This document shows positions 40,617 through 51,259 of a stretch of 64,000 bases of DNA, one piece after another. Under the pieces are notes generated by a model, which was not told the DNA's origin, did not search any database, and saw only the letters and a program-made list of their open reading frames with translations. How positions within the stretch are numbered: position 1 is the first letter of the stretch; every line of letters begins with the position of its first letter. This DNA comes from Armatimonadota bacterium (GTDB lineage: Bacteria; Armatimonadota; UBA5829; DSUL01), in contig AP024674.1 in assembly GCA_025998755.1 (NCBI GenBank), forward strand, positions 2,310,162 through 2,374,161, in the 5' to 3' direction. Both the position numbers and the translations under genes were made by a program.

Positions 40617-41156
40617 GTGGTTCGGCAGATTCCCGTGAAGATGGCGGAGATCGCGGTTTGCCGCCAGGATGACCGCGCCGTGCTTGTGGCGCTGGGACTG
40701 GGATCGTGCATCGGTCTCTGCCTGTATGACCCGGTCGCGAAGGTGGCGGGGATGGCGCACGTTGTCCTTCCCGACAGCTCGGCGGCCCGCAAGGATGAGC
40801 CGCCTGGGAAGTATGCGGATACCGCGGTCGCGGCTCTGATTTTCCAGATGACGGGCGCAGGGGCCATCCGCACGCGTCTGGTATCCGCAATAGCCGGTGG
40901 CGCGCACGTGTTCAGTTTCGGGAGCGGCTCCGGAGCAGGAGGCACGATGGATATCGGCGCGCGCAACGCCGAAGCCGTGCTGCGCCATCTCAAGCACATG
41001 CGCATTCCGGTATTGGCATCCGATGTGGGCGGTTCTACGGGCCGGACCGTGCAACTCTTTCCTGAGAACGGACTGGTTACGGTGAGGATGACGGGCTCGG
41101 CGGAGTCCGAACTGGTGGTGCTATCCGAGCGCGGAGCCCTCCGCCGACCCGCCTGA
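40617..41156 (+). CDS. cheD: CheD chemoreceptor glutamine deamidase
   Basis: CheD deamidates glutamines on chemoreceptors and binds CheC. The 179-residue protein has the catalytic-Cys segment ALGLGSCIGLCLYDPV, the catalytic-His segment GMAHVVLPDS, AIAGGAHVF and GARNAEAVLRHL, as in the family. The GTG start follows the cheC stop by one base. It is ended by the hairpin at 41180-41212. Length and motifs are normal. Confidence 0.92.
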   Translation: MVRQIPVKMAEIAVCRQDDRAVLVALGLGSCIGLCLYDPVAKVAGMAHVVLPDSSAARKDEPPGKYADTAVAALIFQMTGAGAIRTRLVSAIAGGAHVFSFGSGSGAGGTMDIGARNAEAVLRHLKHMRIPVLASDVGGSTGRTVQLFPENGLVTVRMTGSAESELVVLSERGALRRPA

Positions 41157-41179
41157 GCAACCGTCCTGTCCGAAAAGAG

Positions 41180-41212
41180 ATTGCGCCCCCGAGTGATGCT
41201 TGGGGGCGCAAT
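41180..41212. terminator. Hairpin between cheD and the peroxiredoxin-like gene
   Basis: ATTGCGCCCCC at 41180-41190 pairs with GGGGGCGCAAT at 41202-41212, and the inner GAG/CTT extends the stem to 14 bp with one wobble, loop TGATG. It lies between convergent genes and can serve both. Confidence 0.75.
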
Positions 41213-41246
41213 GGTCTTCAGCATAGGAGAAGCAGTCCGTCTGTGT

Positions 41247-42356
41247 CTATCCCTCGGCCTTCACGCGTTTGATGGTGCAACCGAACGGCTTGTGATAGGG
41301 AGTGGAAACGGTCTTTCCCGCCAGAAGCTCATCCAGCGCGGCTTTCAGGAAGTGCTTCTTGACTTGCGCCACGTCCTGGGAGTCGTCAATGGCGCCGTGG
41401 TAACGGATGACTCCCTGCCGGCAGATGAGGAAGACCTCCGGTGTCACCTTCGCCCCGTAAGCGTCTGCCACTCGGTTGCCGGGATCGCGAAGCACGGGCA
41501 GGCCCGGGATCTCCTTCTTGAAGTGCTGGATGATGGGGTCATCGCCGTAGGTGGAATTGGAGTCCACGGCCAGGAAAACCACCCCTTTGTTCTTGTAGGC
41601 CTCCGCCAGATCCTTGATGCGGCTCTCATAAGCCCGGGAGACGGGGCACGCGTGCGAAACCCACACCAGCGCGACCGCCTTGGTGCTGCTCTTCTTGAGC
41701 GTTTCGGCAAGGGAAACCTCTCCCGCGCCAGTCAGATTCTTCAGCTTGAAGTCGGGGGCCTTGTCTCCAGGCTTCCGCTCCGCGATGCCCTCGGTGCGCG
41801 GGCGGTAGGCCGGTGCGGCACTCGCCTGGAGGTCACGGATGGTCGCCACCAGATCTTCCCCGTGAGAGCGCACATTCACGCTGTCGAAGCGCTTTGCGAT
41901 CTTACCGGAAGGATCCACGATAAATGTTACACGGTTAGAGAATCCTGCGGGGCCCAGAACGCCGTAGGCACGGGAGACCTCTTTTTCTGTATCCGCGAGC
42001 AGGGTATGCGTGAGCCCCTCAGCCTCGCAGAAGGATGCCTTGCTGGCTGAGTCCTGCACGCTGATGGCGAAAGCCTTTGCATTCATCTCCCGCAGTTGGG
42101 AATCCACTGCGGAGATGGACCGATTCTCCAGCGTACAGCCCGGAGTCTTATCTGCGGGATAAAACGCCAGAGCCACCCACTTGCCACGGTAGTCCGAAAG
42201 CCGATGGACTTTCCCTTCCTGATCCGGAAGAGAGAAGTCAGGAGCCGCGGATCCTTCCTCAAGCGCTGAGCCCTGATTGGCCGCAATCACTGCCACCGCC
42301 GCCAGCGCGGCGAGCAGGACCCCTATGCCGATCTTTTGAACTATCTTGCCTGCCAT
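41247..42356 (-). CDS. Two-domain thiol protein: BCP-type peroxiredoxin plus thioredoxin-like domain
   Basis: An N-terminal helix (IGIGVLLAALAAVAVIAANQ) suggests export or anchoring. The first domain (about 38-175) is a BCP/peroxiredoxin, with APDFSLPDQEGKVHRL, the peroxidatic Cys in PADKTPGCTLENRS and a second Cys in SFCEAEGL. The second domain (about 195-330) is thioredoxin-like (GDKAPDFKLKNLTG, VWVSHACPVSRAYESRI) with a single Cys in place of CxxC. It is a fusion of two redox domains in one periplasmic or envelope protein. ATG 42356 has GGAGG 8 nt upstream; the TTG two codons earlier is badly spaced. Confidence 0.85.
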   Translation of the reverse strand: MAGKIVQKIGIGVLLAALAAVAVIAANQGSALEEGSAAPDFSLPDQEGKVHRLSDYRGKWVALAFYPADKTPGCTLENRSISAVDSQLREMNAKAFAISVQDSASKASFCEAEGLTHTLLADTEKEVSRAYGVLGPAGFSNRVTFIVDPSGKIAKRFDSVNVRSHGEDLVATIRDLQASAAPAYRPRTEGIAERKPGDKAPDFKLKNLTGAGEVSLAETLKKSSTKAVALVWVSHACPVSRAYESRIKDLAEAYKNKGVVFLAVDSNSTYGDDPIIQHFKKEIPGLPVLRDPGNRVADAYGAKVTPEVFLICRQGVIRYHGAIDDSQDVAQVKKHFLKAALDELLAGKTVSTPYHKPFGCTIKRVKAEG

Positions 42357-42500
42357 TGCCAAAACCTCCGTTTCGGTCCCTCAGACCGCACAACGCCGGC
42401 CGCCGGTGAAGCGATCCGGCAGGTTGCTTCGTCACTCCTGAAACGCGAACAAGGTGCAACAGGGTTCCCAGAGAGGAGATCTGGCCCGCTCTGTGAGATA

Positions 42501-43433
42501 TCAGGCGTCTCTCACAATCCCGGCGAGGGTATGCCAGTCCTTCTGAGATAGCTCGCCGTCCGCGGCAGGCGCGACTCCCGTAATGTGCGAAGGCTCCTTG
42601 ACTCCAACGATTGCCGCTGTCACGGCCGGGTGCGTCAGGACCCAGCGCACGGCAAGCTGTGGGAGGTCCAGACCATAGCTGTGCGCGAGGGGACGCGCCT
42701 GCTCCAGGCGATCCAGAATGCGCGCAAACCGCTCGCCCTGGAAGCGCGGATTGTTGGCACGGGAGTCCTGGAACACGTGATCCTTGCTATACTTGCCGGA
42801 GAGAAGCCCGCGCGCCAGCGTGGAGTAGGTGATGACGCCGATCCGCTCCGTCTGACAGTAAGGGAGCTCCTCCGCCTCCACCTGCCGATCCAGCAGATTG
42901 TAAAGAGGCTGCAGGCAGGAGATCTCGAAATACCGGCCGTAAGCCCTCATCTGCTCCACGTTCAGGTTGCTGACGCCGAACCACCGGACTTTGCCCTCCT
43001 TTTTCAATCGGTAAAGGGCCGCGGCCACTTCCTCCGGACGGGTCAGCGGGTCCCAGGCGTGGATCTGATACAGATCGATGCGATCCGTCTTCAGCCTCCT
43101 GAGAGAGGCTTCGCAGGCGCGCAGGATGTAGTCGTAAGAGGTATCGGGGTAGCGCTCCCCGGTCTCGAAGTTCCAGTAGAACTTTGTGGCCAGCACAAAG
43201 CGGTCCCTGAGCTTCTCCGCCGCCAGAAAATTCCCCAACTCCGTCTCAGCATAGCCATCGCCATAGGCGTCAGCCGTATCGATGAAATTCACTCCGCAGT
43301 CCAGGGCGGCAAGTATGGCCGCTCTCCAGGGTTCAAGGTCCACTTCTCCCCAGAAGCGGGGGGACAGCTGCCAGCACCCGAAACAGATGCGGGAGACGAT
43401 GAGATCGGTGTCGCCAAGCTGACGGTACTGCAT
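42501..43433 (-). CDS. Aldo/keto reductase
   Basis: The 310-residue protein belongs to the aldo/keto reductase superfamily. It has the FIDTADAYGDGYAETELG segment (Asp and Tyr of the catalytic tetrad), LATKFYWNFETG (Lys), DLYQIHAWDPLT (His) and the phosphate-binding NNPRFQGERF. It reduces aldehydes or sugar-type substrates with NADPH; it looks closest to the YhdN/Tas-like group. It is a single gene, divergent from rnd with a 96-nt gap. Confidence 0.9.
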   Translation of the reverse strand: MQYRQLGDTDLIVSRICFGCWQLSPRFWGEVDLEPWRAAILAALDCGVNFIDTADAYGDGYAETELGNFLAAEKLRDRFVLATKFYWNFETGERYPDTSYDYILRACEASLRRLKTDRIDLYQIHAWDPLTRPEEVAAALYRLKKEGKVRWFGVSNLNVEQMRAYGRYFEISCLQPLYNLLDRQVEAEELPYCQTERIGVITYSTLARGLLSGKYSKDHVFQDSRANNPRFQGERFARILDRLEQARPLAHSYGLDLPQLAVRWVLTHPAVTAAIVGVKEPSHITGVAPAADGELSQKDWHTLAGIVRDA

Positions 43434-43529
43434 TCGGATCCTCCTGTGAAAAGCCGCGACGTTGTATCCCGACGGGGCTCAATGCGGCAAGGACGGGCAC
43501 GGCGCGGTCATGGTAAAAAACGGAGGGCC

Positions 43530-44738
43530 ATGCTGATCACAAGCACAAAACAGCTCGCCGGGTTCTGCAAAGATGTGTCCGGAACGCATCAGCTCTTCAT
43601 GGACACGGAGTTCGTGCGCGAGGAGACCTACTATCCGCAACTGGAGCTGGTCCAGGTGATGGCGGACGGGCAGATCGGCCTGGTGGATGTGCGGTCCACG
43701 GGCAATCTGGGGCCGCTTTTGGAGTTGCTGGAGGATCCCTCCGTCGAGAAAGTGTTCCATGCCGCTCAGCAGGATCTTGAGCTGTTCCACCAGTACGCGG
43801 GGCGGGCGGTGCGCAACGTCTTCGATACCCAGATCGCCGCCGCAATGGTGGGGATGGGCGAGCAGGTGGGTTACGGCCAGCTTGTGAAGACGCTGACCGG
43901 TGTTTCTCTCATCAAGACACAGGCTTACACGGCCTGGAACACCCGCCCGTTCACCCCCGCGCAGCTGGAGTATGCCGCGGACGACGTGCGCCACCTGCCG
44001 GCCGTGACAGAGGCGCTCAAAGAGAGACTGGAGGAGATGGGACGCACGGACTGGGCGCGCGAGGAATGCCAACGGCTGGAGGAGAAGGCGCAGAAACCGG
44101 AGTGCCCGGCGGAAGAGCTGTATCTGCGCGTCTCAGGCGTCGAGCGCCTGAGCCCGAAAGAGCTGAATGTCCTGAGGGCGCTTGCCATCTGGCGCGACGA
44201 GACAGCGCGGCGCAGGAACATACCACCTCAAAAGCTGCTGAAGGACAACTCTCTGGTGAACCTTGCGCGCCAGCAACCGGTGACCCTGGCCGAGATCCGG
44301 GACCTGCGCGGATTCCCGGCAGGCGTGGCGGAGCGTCACGGCGCGGAGATCGCAGAGACGGTGGCGGAAGCGCTGAAAACCCCTAAAGAACAGTGGCCAC
44401 GGCGCCTGCCGGTTCGCGAAGTCGACGCATCCACGCAGGCGCTGGTCAACATTCTGGCCACCTTCCTGCGCATCCGGGCACAGGAACGGCGCATCGCGTG
44501 GGGACTGTTGGCGACCGCACGCGACCTGGAAGAGCTGGTGGAACGGACGCCGGGCGTCGGGAAAGGAGATCTTCCTGTTCTGGACGGCTGGCGCTACGAG
44601 CTGGCGGGACGAGACCTGCTGCGTCTGCTGGCCGGGGAGATCTCTCTGACTGTGGATCCCGTTACGGCACGGCCCGTGGCCCGTGAGACGTCGATCCCGT
44701 CCAGAGATCTCAGCCCGGAAGATCCGAAGACCCCATAA
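43530..44738 (+). CDS. rnd: Ribonuclease D
   Basis: RNase D trims 3' ends of tRNA and other RNAs. The 402-residue product carries the DEDD exonuclease motifs [12 protein letters not shown] (Asp and Glu), [15 protein letters not shown] (Asp) and [12 protein letters not shown] (Tyr and Asp). A first HRDC domain follows ([20 protein letters not shown]), and a second, more diverged one near [19 protein letters not shown] 43530 has CGGAGGG upstream; the far longer frame is antisense to the aldo/keto reductase and is rejected. Its 3' end overlaps the convergent gltD gene by 29 nt. Confidence 0.92.
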   Translation: MLITSTKQLAGFCKDVSGTHQLFMDTEFVREETYYPQLELVQVMADGQIGLVDVRSTGNLGPLLELLEDPSVEKVFHAAQQDLELFHQYAGRAVRNVFDTQIAAAMVGMGEQVGYGQLVKTLTGVSLIKTQAYTAWNTRPFTPAQLEYAADDVRHLPAVTEALKERLEEMGRTDWAREECQRLEEKAQKPECPAEELYLRVSGVERLSPKELNVLRALAIWRDETARRRNIPPQKLLKDNSLVNLARQQPVTLAEIRDLRGFPAGVAERHGAEIAETVAEALKTPKEQWPRRLPVREVDASTQALVNILATFLRIRAQERRIAWGLLATARDLEELVERTPGVGKGDLPVLDGWRYELAGRDLLRLLAGEISLTVDPVTARPVARETSIPSRDLSPEDPKTP

Positions 44739-46191
44739 GAAACTCGTCCACCGCCCGCGCGGCCTGACGGCCTTCGTGGATGGCCCAGACCACCAGACTC
44801 TGACCCCGGCGCATGTCTCCGGCCGCGAACACCCTTGGGACGTTTGTGGAATAGCGTCCGTATTCGGCTTTCGCGTTGGAGCGCTCGTCGCGCTCGATGC
44901 CCAGTTCCTGAAGGATGACATCCTCCGGCCCCGTAAAGCCCATCGCCAGCAGGACGAGATCCGCGGGGATGGTGCGCTCCGAGCCGGGCACGGGGGCGGG
45001 GACGCGCCTGCCGTTCTCCTGCCGCCACTCCACGTCCACCACTTCCACGTGGGACACGTGTCCAGAGGGATCGCCCAGGAACCTGTTGACGGTCACCAGG
45101 TAGCGGCGGGGATCATCGCCGAACACTGCAGCCGCCTCTTCCTGACCGTAGTCCAGGCGGTAGACCCGCGGCCACTCCGGCCACGGGTTGCTTCCGGATC
45201 GCTCCAGGGGTGGGCGGGGCATGATCTCCAGCTGGACCAGGCTGCTGCATCCCTGCCGGACCGCCGTGGCCACACAATCGGTCCCCGTGTCGCCTCCCCC
45301 GATGACCACCACATTGCGACCCTGCGCCGAAATGAAGGCCGGAGAAGGCCGGCCGTCCAGCAGCCGGCGAGTGTTCTCGCGCAGGAACTCCATGGCGAAG
45401 TGGATGCCCTCCAGCGAGCGCCCCTCCACATTCAGATCGCGCGGGCGGGTGGCTCCGCAACACAGCAGGACAGCGTCGCTGGTCTCCAGCAGCCGGGCAG
45501 CCGGGATATCCCTGCCTATCTCCACACCTGTCACAAACCGCACCCCCTCTTCCGCCATCAGGTCTATGCGTCGCTGGACGATCTTCTTGTCCAGCTTCAT
45601 GTTCGGGATGCCATACATCAGCAGCCCGCCGATGCGGTCATCCCGCTCATAGACGGTGACCTCGTGCCCGACACTGTTCAGCTCCGCCGCGGCGGCCAGC
45701 CCGGCCGGTCCGGAACCGACGATGGACACCTTCTTTCCCGTCCTGAGACGAGGCGGACGGGGCGTGACCCATCCCTCCTCGAAGGCGCGGTCGATGATGG
45801 CGCATTCGATGGACTTGATGGTCACCGGCGGCTCGTTGATCCCCAGCACGCAGGAGCCCTCGCACGGGGCGGGGCAGACGCGGCCGGTGAACTCGGGGAA
45901 GTTGTTCGTCAGAAGCAGCCGCTCAAGCGCCTCCCGCCACTTGCCCCGGTAGACCAGGTCATTCCACTCGGGGATCAGGTTGTGGATGGGACAGCCGGAT
46001 GCGGCGCCGGAGAGAACGACCCCCGTCTGGCAGAACGGCGTCCCGCAGTCCATGCAGCGTGCGCCCTGCCGCTGCAGGAGTTCGTCGGGCATGTGCTCGT
46101 GGAACTCCAGCCAGTGCGAAATGCGCTGCGCGGGCGATGCCTCGGGCGGAGTCTCCCTCGGGTATTCCTTGAATCCTGTCGGTTTGCCCAT
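44710..46191 (-). CDS. gltD: Glutamate synthase, small (beta) subunit
   Basis: GltD passes electrons from NADPH to GltB. The 493-residue product has the N-terminal Fe-S cysteine clusters ([40 protein letters not shown]) and the FAD site [17 protein letters not shown]. The NADPH site follows ([20 protein letters not shown]), then [14 protein letters not shown] and [18 protein letters not shown]. It lies 15 nt downstream of gltB, as in a classical gltBD operon. The 29-nt convergent overlap with rnd means that transcripts of the two genes are partly complementary. Confidence 0.97.
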   Translation of the reverse strand: MGKPTGFKEYPRETPPEASPAQRISHWLEFHEHMPDELLQRQGARCMDCGTPFCQTGVVLSGAASGCPIHNLIPEWNDLVYRGKWREALERLLLTNNFPEFTGRVCPAPCEGSCVLGINEPPVTIKSIECAIIDRAFEEGWVTPRPPRLRTGKKVSIVGSGPAGLAAAAELNSVGHEVTVYERDDRIGGLLMYGIPNMKLDKKIVQRRIDLMAEEGVRFVTGVEIGRDIPAARLLETSDAVLLCCGATRPRDLNVEGRSLEGIHFAMEFLRENTRRLLDGRPSPAFISAQGRNVVVIGGGDTGTDCVATAVRQGCSSLVQLEIMPRPPLERSGSNPWPEWPRVYRLDYGQEEAAAVFGDDPRRYLVTVNRFLGDPSGHVSHVEVVDVEWRQENGRRVPAPVPGSERTIPADLVLLAMGFTGPEDVILQELGIERDERSNAKAEYGRYSTNVPRVFAAGDMRRGQSLVVWAIHEGRQAARAVDEFLMGSSDLPG

Positions 46192-46206
46192 TCAAGCGCT
46201 CCTTAC

Positions 46207-49200
46207 TCAGTTTCCACCGATGCGCGCCAGATCCCGCGCGTTCGCCTCGAAAGCCGCCATGACAGCCTCTTCTCCGGAGAGACCTTTCCGCTCCATCTCT
46301 TCCATCTTCTCCAGCATCCGGCGATAGTCTCTGGGCAGCACCTTGACGAACTGCGGAACAGCCTCGTCCCAGCGCCGCAGGATGCGTCTGGCCAGCGCGC
46401 TGCCGGTTAGGGCACCGTGGCGCTCGACCAACCTCCGCAACTGCTCGATCTCGACGTCGTCGGTCAGCTCGAAGAGGTCCACCATGTCCGTGTTACAGCG
46501 CGATTCGAAGTCGCCAGCCGGATCCAACACATAGGCGATCCCGCCGGACATACCGGCCGCGAAGTTGCGTCCTGTAGAACCCAGGACCACCACGCGTCCG
46601 CCGGTCATGTACTCGCACCCGTGGTCTCCGACAGCCTCCACCACTGCGGTCACACCACTGTTGCGCACGCAGAACCGCTCGCCGGCAGCGCCGCACACGT
46701 AAGCCTCGCCGGAGGTAGCCCCGTAGAAGGCCACGTTGCCGATGATGATATTCTCTTCGGCGGCGAAGGGCGACTGGCGGGGAGGATACACGATGATGCG
46801 TCCTCCGCACAGACCCTTGCCCAGGTAGTCGTTGGCGTCCCCTTCCAGCTCCAATGTGATGCCGCGCGGCACGAAAGCTCCGAAGCTCTGGCCCGCCGAC
46901 CCTGTGAATTTCAGATGAATGGTCCCGTCGGGGAGACCTTCCGGGCCATACAAGCGGGTCACCTCGCTGCCCAGGATGGTTCCCACCACCCGGTCCGTGT
47001 TCCTGATAGGGATGGAGGCGATGACCTGCTTTCCGCTTTCCAGGGCGGGCCTGCAGATCTCCAGCAGCCTGCGGCGGTCCAGGGACCGGTCCAGACCGTG
47101 GTCCTGCTCCTCGCGCTTGTACTGCCCCGCCAGAGGCATCCCTTCCGGCCGGTGCAGGATGCGGGAGAGATCCAGCCCGCGCGCCTTCCAGTGCTCCACG
47201 GCGTCGTCCATCACCAGCAAGTCCGACCGGCCCACCATCTCGTTCACCGTCCGGAAGCCAAGCTGCGCCATGATCTCCCGCAACTCCATGGCCACGAAGC
47301 GCATGTAGTTCTCCACGTGCTCCGGCTGACCCTGGAACTTGCGGCGCAGCTCGGGATCCTGCGTCGCCACCCCCACCGGGCAGGTGTTCTTGTGGCAGAC
47401 GCGCATCATGACGCACCCGATGGCCACCAAGGGGGACGTCGCAAACCCGAACTCCTCGGCTCCCAGCAGCGCGGCGATCGCCACATCCCGCCCTGTGCGC
47501 AGCTGTCCGTCCGTCTCAACTGCGATGCGGGTCCGCAGACCGTTCAAGACCAGGGTCTGGTGCGTCTCCGCGAGCCCCAGCTCCCAAGGCACTCCGGCAT
47601 GCTTGATGCTGGAAAGCGGGGATGCTCCCGTCCCGCCGTCGTATCCGCTAATCAGCACCACGTCCGCGTGAGCCTTGGCCACTCCGGCGGCGATGGTACC
47701 GACGCCCACCTCGGAGACCAGCTTCACGCTGATCCGCGCCCGCGGGTTGGCGTTCTTGAGGTCGTGGATGAGCTCAGCCAGATCCTCGATGGAATAGATG
47801 TCGTGATGGGGCGGTGGAGAGATCAGTCCCACCCCCGGCGTCGAGAACCGGACCTTTGCGATCCAGGGGTAGACCTTGTGACCCGGAAGCTGGCCGCCCT
47901 CGCCGGGCTTGGCCCCCTGCGCCATCTTGATCTGGATCTCCTGGGCGCTCATCAGATAATGGCTGGTAACCCCGAACCGCCCCGATGCCACCTGCTTGAT
48001 GGCGCTGCATTTGGAGTCACCATTCGGAAGAGGCCGGTAGCGCTCCGGATCCTCGCCGCCTTCGCCCGTGTTGCTCTTGCCGCCCAGCCGGTTCATGGCG
48101 ATGGCCAGCGTCTCGTGCGCCTCCTTGCTGATGGACCCGTAGGACATGGCGCCCGTCTTGAAACGCCGGACGATGGACTCCACCGGCTCCACCTCGTCCA
48201 GCGGGACCGGGGTGGTGTCCTCCCGGAACTTCAGCAGCCCCCGCAGGGTGCAGTAGTGCCGGGACTGATCGTTCACGGCGCGGGAGAACTCCCGGAACAG
48301 CTCGTAATCGCCGGTGCGGACGGCTCTCTGCATCTTGTGGATGGTTTCCGGGTTGAAAAGGTGATACTCCCCGTCGCTGCGCCACTGATACAGCCCGCCC
48401 GACTCCAGCGGCCGGTCCACCGGAGCGCGCTCGGCGAAGGCGTTGTGGTGACGCGCCAGCGCTTCCTGCGCGATGACGTCCGCGCCCACTCCCTCCACCC
48501 GGGAAGCGGTCCCGGTGAAGTAGCGCTCGACGAAATCCTCTTTCAGCCCCACCGCCTCGAAGATCTGAGCTCCCCGATAGCTCTGGATGGTGGAGATGCC
48601 CATCTTGGACATCGTCTTGACGATGCCCTTCGTGAGCGCCTTGACGTAGTTCTTCTCGGCAGTGGCGTAGTCCACGCCCTCACGCACCAGACCGTTTGCG
48701 ATGAGGTCCGCCAGCGTCTCGAAGGCCAGATAGGGATTGATGGCGGAAGCGCCGTACCCCACAAGAAGGGCCATGTGGTGCACCTCCCGCGGCTCCCCGG
48801 ATTCCACCACGAGCGATACCTTCATCCGGGTACCCGTCCGGATGAGATGATGGTGCAATCCGGATACCGCCAGGAGCGCCGGGATGGGGGCATGCTCCTG
48901 ATCAACACCCCGGTCGGAGAGGATGAGGATGTTCGCGCCCTCCTCGATGGCTCTGTCCGCGGACGTGAAGAGCTCCTCCAGCGCCCGCTCCAGTGCCTCG
49001 CCGCCCCCGGACGCCGGGAAGAGCATCGGCAGGGTGACCGCCCGGAATCCCTCCTCCCGCACGCTTCGCAGAGTCTCCAGCCGCGAATTTGTGAGGATGG
49101 GCGAGTCCAGCTCCAGCAGTCGGAAGCTGCCTGCTCCAGGCTTCAGCAGGTTTCCCTCCGAGCCAACCAGCATCGTGGTGCTGGTGACGATCTCCTCGCG

Positions 49201-50802
49201 GATGGCATCCAGCGGAGGATTGGTGACCTGCGCGAACAGCTGCTTGAAGTAGTTGTAAAGCAGATACGGACGGTCGGAAAGCGCTGCAAGCGGCGTATCC
49301 GTTCCCATGGACCCGATGGGCTCCACTCCGTCCTCGCCCATGGGAGCCATCAGGAAGCGAAGATCCTCCCAGGTGTATCCGAACACCTTCTGACGCTGGA
49401 GCAGCGGAAGCTGCGGTTCCGGACGCGCTGCAGCCCTCTGCTCCGGGAGGTCGTGGAAGGAGATAAGGTTCTGCGCCAGCCACTCCCGGTACGGATGCTC
49501 GCTTGCGATGGCGGCCTTCAGCTCCTCGTCCGCAACGATCCGTCCCTCGCGGGTGTCCACAAGGAATATCCGCCCCGGCTGCAGACGGCCCTTCAGGACC
49601 ACCTTCTGGGGATCCACATCCAGCACCCCGACCTCGGATGCCATAATGACACGGCCGTCGTCGGTGACGTAGTAGCGGGAAGGGCGAAGTCCGTTGCGGT
49701 CCAGTACCGCCCCGATCTGCACCCCGTCCGTGAAAGCGATGGAGGCCGGGCCGTCCCAGGGCTCCATGAGGCAGCTGTGGAAACGGTAGAAGTCGCGCCG
49801 CTTCCGGTCCATCCGGCTGTCCTTCTCCCAGGGCTCCGGGATCATCATCATGACGGCGTGCGGCAGCGAGCGCCCGGTAAGGGTAAGGAACTCCAGCACA
49901 TTGTCGAACATGGCGGAGTCGCTGCCGTCCTCGTCTATGACGGGCATCACACTGGCAAGGCGCTCTCCGAAGATGTCCGACTCGCACAGCGCCTGCCGTG
50001 CCCGCATGGCGTTCACATTGCCCCGCAGAGTATTGATCTCGCCGTTGTGCGCCACCATCCGGTAGGGATGCGAGCGCTCCCAGTTGGGGAACGTGTTGGT
50101 GCTGAAGCGGGAGTGTACCAGCGCAAGCGCGCTCTGCACGCGCGGGTCGAGCAACTCGGGATAGTAGCTCTCCACCTGCTCGCTCATCAGCATCCCTTTG
50201 TAGACAATTGTGCGCGTGGAGAGACTGGCCACGTAGAATCCCGGCGACGGCTGCCCAGGCGAGCGAAGCGCGTTCTCGGCACGCCGCCGGATGACATAGA
50301 GGACCCGCTCGAATGCCAGATCATCGCTACCGATGCCGGAGCGCAGGCCGACAAAGATCTGCCGCACCAGAGGCTCCCCGGCGACGGCAGTGGCCCCCAG
50401 CGATGAGTTATCTACCGGCACCGTGCGCCAGCCCAGCACCTCCTGCCCCTCTTCGCGGATGATGTCCTCCAGAGTCTGCTCGCATCGTTTCTGCGCCTCG
50501 GGATCTCGGGGCAGGAAGACCATCCCCACCCCGTAGCGCCCCGGGCCGGGCAGGGAGATGCCGCAGTCCGCCGCAGCGGCGGCGAAGAACTCGTGAGGGA
50601 TCTGCAGGAGGATGCCCGCCCCGTCGCCGGTGTTCGACTCACATCCGCAGGCGCCCCGGTGGCTGAGGTTGCGCAGCACCGTCAGGGCGTCGCGAACGAT
50701 GGCGTGGCTCGCCTCGCCGCGCATATGCACGATAAAACCGACCCCGCAGCTATCCTTCTCGTATGCGGGATCATACAGACCCTGTTTCGGTGGATAAGCC
50801 AT
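46207..50802 (-). CDS. gltB: Glutamate synthase, large (alpha) subunit
   Basis: GltB makes two glutamates from glutamine and 2-oxoglutarate. The 1531-residue protein has a short propeptide before the Ntn nucleophile Cys ([15 protein letters not shown]), the glutaminase domain (about 18-430), and the central and FMN-binding synthase domain ([40 protein letters not shown]). The 3Fe-4S cysteines lie in [17 protein letters not shown], and the beta-helix C-terminal domain ([19 protein letters not shown]) closes the protein. Length and motifs are normal. It is preceded by a promoter at 51158-51186 and a leader of about 350 nt. The huge plus-strand frame running opposite to it is a GC-driven shadow. 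Confidence 0.98.
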   Translation of the reverse strand: MAYPPKQGLYDPAYEKDSCGVGFIVHMRGEASHAIVRDALTVLRNLSHRGACGCESNTGDGAGILLQIPHEFFAAAAADCGISLPGPGRYGVGMVFLPRDPEAQKRCEQTLEDIIREEGQEVLGWRTVPVDNSSLGATAVAGEPLVRQIFVGLRSGIGSDDLAFERVLYVIRRRAENALRSPGQPSPGFYVASLSTRTIVYKGMLMSEQVESYYPELLDPRVQSALALVHSRFSTNTFPNWERSHPYRMVAHNGEINTLRGNVNAMRARQALCESDIFGERLASVMPVIDEDGSDSAMFDNVLEFLTLTGRSLPHAVMMMIPEPWEKDSRMDRKRRDFYRFHSCLMEPWDGPASIAFTDGVQIGAVLDRNGLRPSRYYVTDDGRVIMASEVGVLDVDPQKVVLKGRLQPGRIFLVDTREGRIVADEELKAAIASEHPYREWLAQNLISFHDLPEQRAAARPEPQLPLLQRQKVFGYTWEDLRFLMAPMGEDGVEPIGSMGTDTPLAALSDRPYLLYNYFKQLFAQVTNPPLDAIREEIVTSTTMLVGSEGNLLKPGAGSFRLLELDSPILTNSRLETLRSVREEGFRAVTLPMLFPASGGGEALERALEELFTSADRAIEEGANILILSDRGVDQEHAPIPALLAVSGLHHHLIRTGTRMKVSLVVESGEPREVHHMALLVGYGASAINPYLAFETLADLIANGLVREGVDYATAEKNYVKALTKGIVKTMSKMGISTIQSYRGAQIFEAVGLKEDFVERYFTGTASRVEGVGADVIAQEALARHHNAFAERAPVDRPLESGGLYQWRSDGEYHLFNPETIHKMQRAVRTGDYELFREFSRAVNDQSRHYCTLRGLLKFREDTTPVPLDEVEPVESIVRRFKTGAMSYGSISKEAHETLAIAMNRLGGKSNTGEGGEDPERYRPLPNGDSKCSAIKQVASGRFGVTSHYLMSAQEIQIKMAQGAKPGEGGQLPGHKVYPWIAKVRFSTPGVGLISPPPHHDIYSIEDLAELIHDLKNANPRARISVKLVSEVGVGTIAAGVAKAHADVVLISGYDGGTGASPLSSIKHAGVPWELGLAETHQTLVLNGLRTRIAVETDGQLRTGRDVAIAALLGAEEFGFATSPLVAIGCVMMRVCHKNTCPVGVATQDPELRRKFQGQPEHVENYMRFVAMELREIMAQLGFRTVNEMVGRSDLLVMDDAVEHWKARGLDLSRILHRPEGMPLAGQYKREEQDHGLDRSLDRRRLLEICRPALESGKQVIASIPIRNTDRVVGTILGSEVTRLYGPEGLPDGTIHLKFTGSAGQSFGAFVPRGITLELEGDANDYLGKGLCGGRIIVYPPRQSPFAAEENIIIGNVAFYGATSGEAYVCGAAGERFCVRNSGVTAVVEAVGDHGCEYMTGGRVVVLGSTGRNFAAGMSGGIAYVLDPAGDFESRCNTDMVDLFELTDDVEIEQLRRLVERHGALTGSALARRILRRWDEAVPQFVKVLPRDYRRMLEKMEEMERKGLSGEEAVMAAFEANARDLARIGGN

Positions 50803-51259
50803 AGTTGTTGTCCGAAAAACCTTTCCAGCTTTGTGGCGCGTGGCAGCGGACCAGCCTGTCCAATGCCGGCGCCGGACGGACTTCTGTCGAAGAGAGACCG
50901 CCCGCTCGTGCGCGAAGTCGCTTTCGTCTGGGAACTGCGCGGCGATGCGCTGAAAGGGAAGCCGGCCACTGCGGCCACTGGAGAGCCGCTCCCCTGAGAA
51001 AAAAACGTGTGAGAATCAGCGGCCTGCGCGGACCATTGTCCACCGGCCCCGGGCAACATCGCCCTGAGAGGTCAGCAATGAAGGAAGCGCCGCCGGCATG
51101 CGCCTCCACGCGCTTCCGGCATCCCGCCGGCGCCTGAGCGGCAGCTATGTTGCTATTATATTACCCCTCCCGCGCCTCGGATGCAAGAGGTAGACGCACC
51201 GAAAGGGATGGGGAAGCGCTCACTCTGCCGCGCCGAGGATTGACACGCGCTCCAGCCTG
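50803..51259. other. gltB leader and promoter region
   Basis: Apart from the promoter at 51158-51186, this stretch holds only the long untranslated leader of gltB. A T6 run on the minus strand (complement of 50999-51005) could mark an attenuator, but I find no convincing hairpin directly before it. I recognise no glutamine, glycine or SAM riboswitch core. Open plus-strand frames here have no domain character. Confidence 0.5.
51158..51186 (-). promoter_or_regulatory. Promoter for gltB-gltD
   Basis: On the minus strand TTGCAT (51181-51186) and TAATAT (51158-51163) are 17 nt apart; a TATAAT overlaps the latter, shifted by 3 nt. The start point would be near 51150, about 350 nt upstream of ATG 50802. 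Confidence 0.65.

Noticed and set aside
42585-43529. Long upstream extension of the ribonuclease D frame
   Set aside because: It is antisense to the aldo/keto reductase gene and outside the RNase D domain. ATG 43530 has a proper ribosome-binding site.
46417-50406. A plus-strand open frame of 1329 codons opposite gltB
   Set aside because: It lies antisense to a full-length gltB with all catalytic motifs. Its translation is rich in His, Arg, Pro and Gln without domain character, as expected for the complement of a high-GC coding gene.
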